Assembly (NCBI GenBank): GCA_021799965.1
Contig: JAJYZL010000038.1
Location: forward strand, 1 to 5,955
DNA length: 5,955 bases
Direction of reading: 5' to 3'
From: a bacterium
GTDB taxonomy: Bacteria; Patescibacteriota; Minisyncoccia; UBA6257; 02-FULL-45-10c
Shown here: piece by piece, positions 5,527 to 5,955 of the stretch
Layout: the number at the start of each line of letters is the position of its first letter
How positions within the stretch are numbered: the stretch's first letter is position 1
Program-made: the position numbers and the translations under genes
The notes under the pieces: model-generated
What the model saw: the letters and a program-made list of their open reading frames with translations, nothing else
Database searches by the model: none
Told to the model about the DNA's origin: nothing

Positions 5527-5955
5527 GTCAACTCTGTAAAGTCGGATAAAGGCGCAATAATTTTATGCGAGCATCTTTCGCCGTAAATTGCCAATTAATT
5601 TTTGCGTTCCTATTATTTCGATGCTTCTGCCATGCATTTGCCTGTTTGATAACAGTTGCTATTTTATCTATCCTTCTATTCAAGCACTGTCCATTAAGGA
5701 CGTTTAATTCAATTTCCGCCATGTTTAACCAGCTGCCGTGTTTTGGTGTGTGTACAAACTGAAACCTATCCCATAATGTTTTTGCTTTTTCAGGTGTAAA
5801 TACTTCATAAAGCGATCCTGGCTTATGCGTATTCAGATTGTCCATAACCAAGATGATCTTCTCGGCTGTTTCATAGATTTTAGAAATTTCTTCAAGAAAG
5901 ATCGCCCAGTCTTGTTTTGTTCTTCTTCCAGTAATTTTAACATACCTTTTTCCCA
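5520..5955 (-). mobile_element. IS630-family element, 3' end (runs off the window)
   Basis: The element is identified by its transposase, whose stop codon (5528-5530) lies within about ten bases of the point where MFS homology resumes. IS630 elements insert at TA and duplicate it. A TA at 5518-5519 inside the palindrome CACTAGTG (5515-5522) is the best candidate target, which would put the element end at about 5520. The other end, and hence the terminal repeat, is outside the window, so the boundary is inferred. Confidence 0.6.
5528..5955 (-). CDS. IS630-family transposase, C-terminal part (start beyond the window)
   Basis: The frame is open from the right window edge to a TGA at 5528-5530, giving 142 codons, so the true start lies beyond 5955. 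This is the DDE_3-type (PF13358) catalytic domain of IS630/Tc1-mariner transposases, which cut and join element ends at TA targets. WAIFLEEI leads into the strand LVMDNLNTH, which carries the second catalytic aspartate, and HGSWLNMAEIE carries the catalytic glutamate about 41 residues later. The first aspartate would be upstream, outside the window. No frameshift or stop interrupts the visible part, so the element may be recent and active. An internal TTG at 5851 can be read as a start but falls inside the conserved domain and is not a true start. Confidence 0.88.
   Translation of the reverse strand, partial: GKRYVKITGRRTKQDWAIFLEEISKIYETAEKIILVMDNLNTHKPGSLYEVFTPEKAKTLWDRFQFVHTPKHGSWLNMAEIELNVLNGQCLNRRIDKIATVIKQANAWQKHRNNRNAKINWQFTAKDARIKLLRLYPTLQS

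Noticed and set aside
5060..5762. Plus-strand ORFs opposite the MFS and transposase genes
   Set aside because: They mirror strongly supported minus-strand coding sequence and show no motif of their own.

Overview
This window looks like a decaying sugar and glycan utilisation locus from a Bacteroidota/Ignavibacteria-type bacterium. The organism call is an inference. It rests on AT-rich spacers, starts without Shine-Dalgarno sequences, secreted glycoside hydrolases next to a sodium:solute symporter and a sugar-porter MFS protein, and the types of IS elements present. Every gene I can support is on the minus strand, so the locus reads right to left.

From right to left: an IS630-family transposase (5528 to past 5955) is inserted in a sugar-porter MFS gene, of which only the last 150 codons remain (5074-5526). 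Two bases downstream is an intact cupin-type (archaeal-type) glucose-6-phosphate isomerase gene (4277-5071). A gene-poor stretch (3868-4276) follows, then a shrunken IS5-family element (about 3411-4050) with imperfect terminal inverted repeats and an internally deleted transposase ORF (3526-3867). Its left end nearly touches a 59-codon C-terminal remnant of a secreted carbohydrate-active protein (3225-3401). Next is an intact 500-residue sodium:solute symporter (1490-2992). Then comes a GH2 beta-galactosidase-like pseudogene (306-1454) with three in-frame TAG codons, several frameshifts and no catalytic barrel. Last is the N-terminal part of a second secreted glycosidase-like protein (230 to before 1).

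The original function was probably release of sugars from a glycan by secreted enzymes, uptake by the SSS and MFS carriers, and isomerisation in the cytoplasm. Two IS events and accumulated mutations have broken the MFS gene, one hydrolase and the GH2 enzyme. Only the symporter, the isomerase and perhaps the leftmost gene look functional. I found no new multi-gene system. The most informative parts are the hidden GH2 pseudogene, the internally deleted IS with a nearby perfect inverted repeat, and the cupin isomerase paired with a sugar porter.
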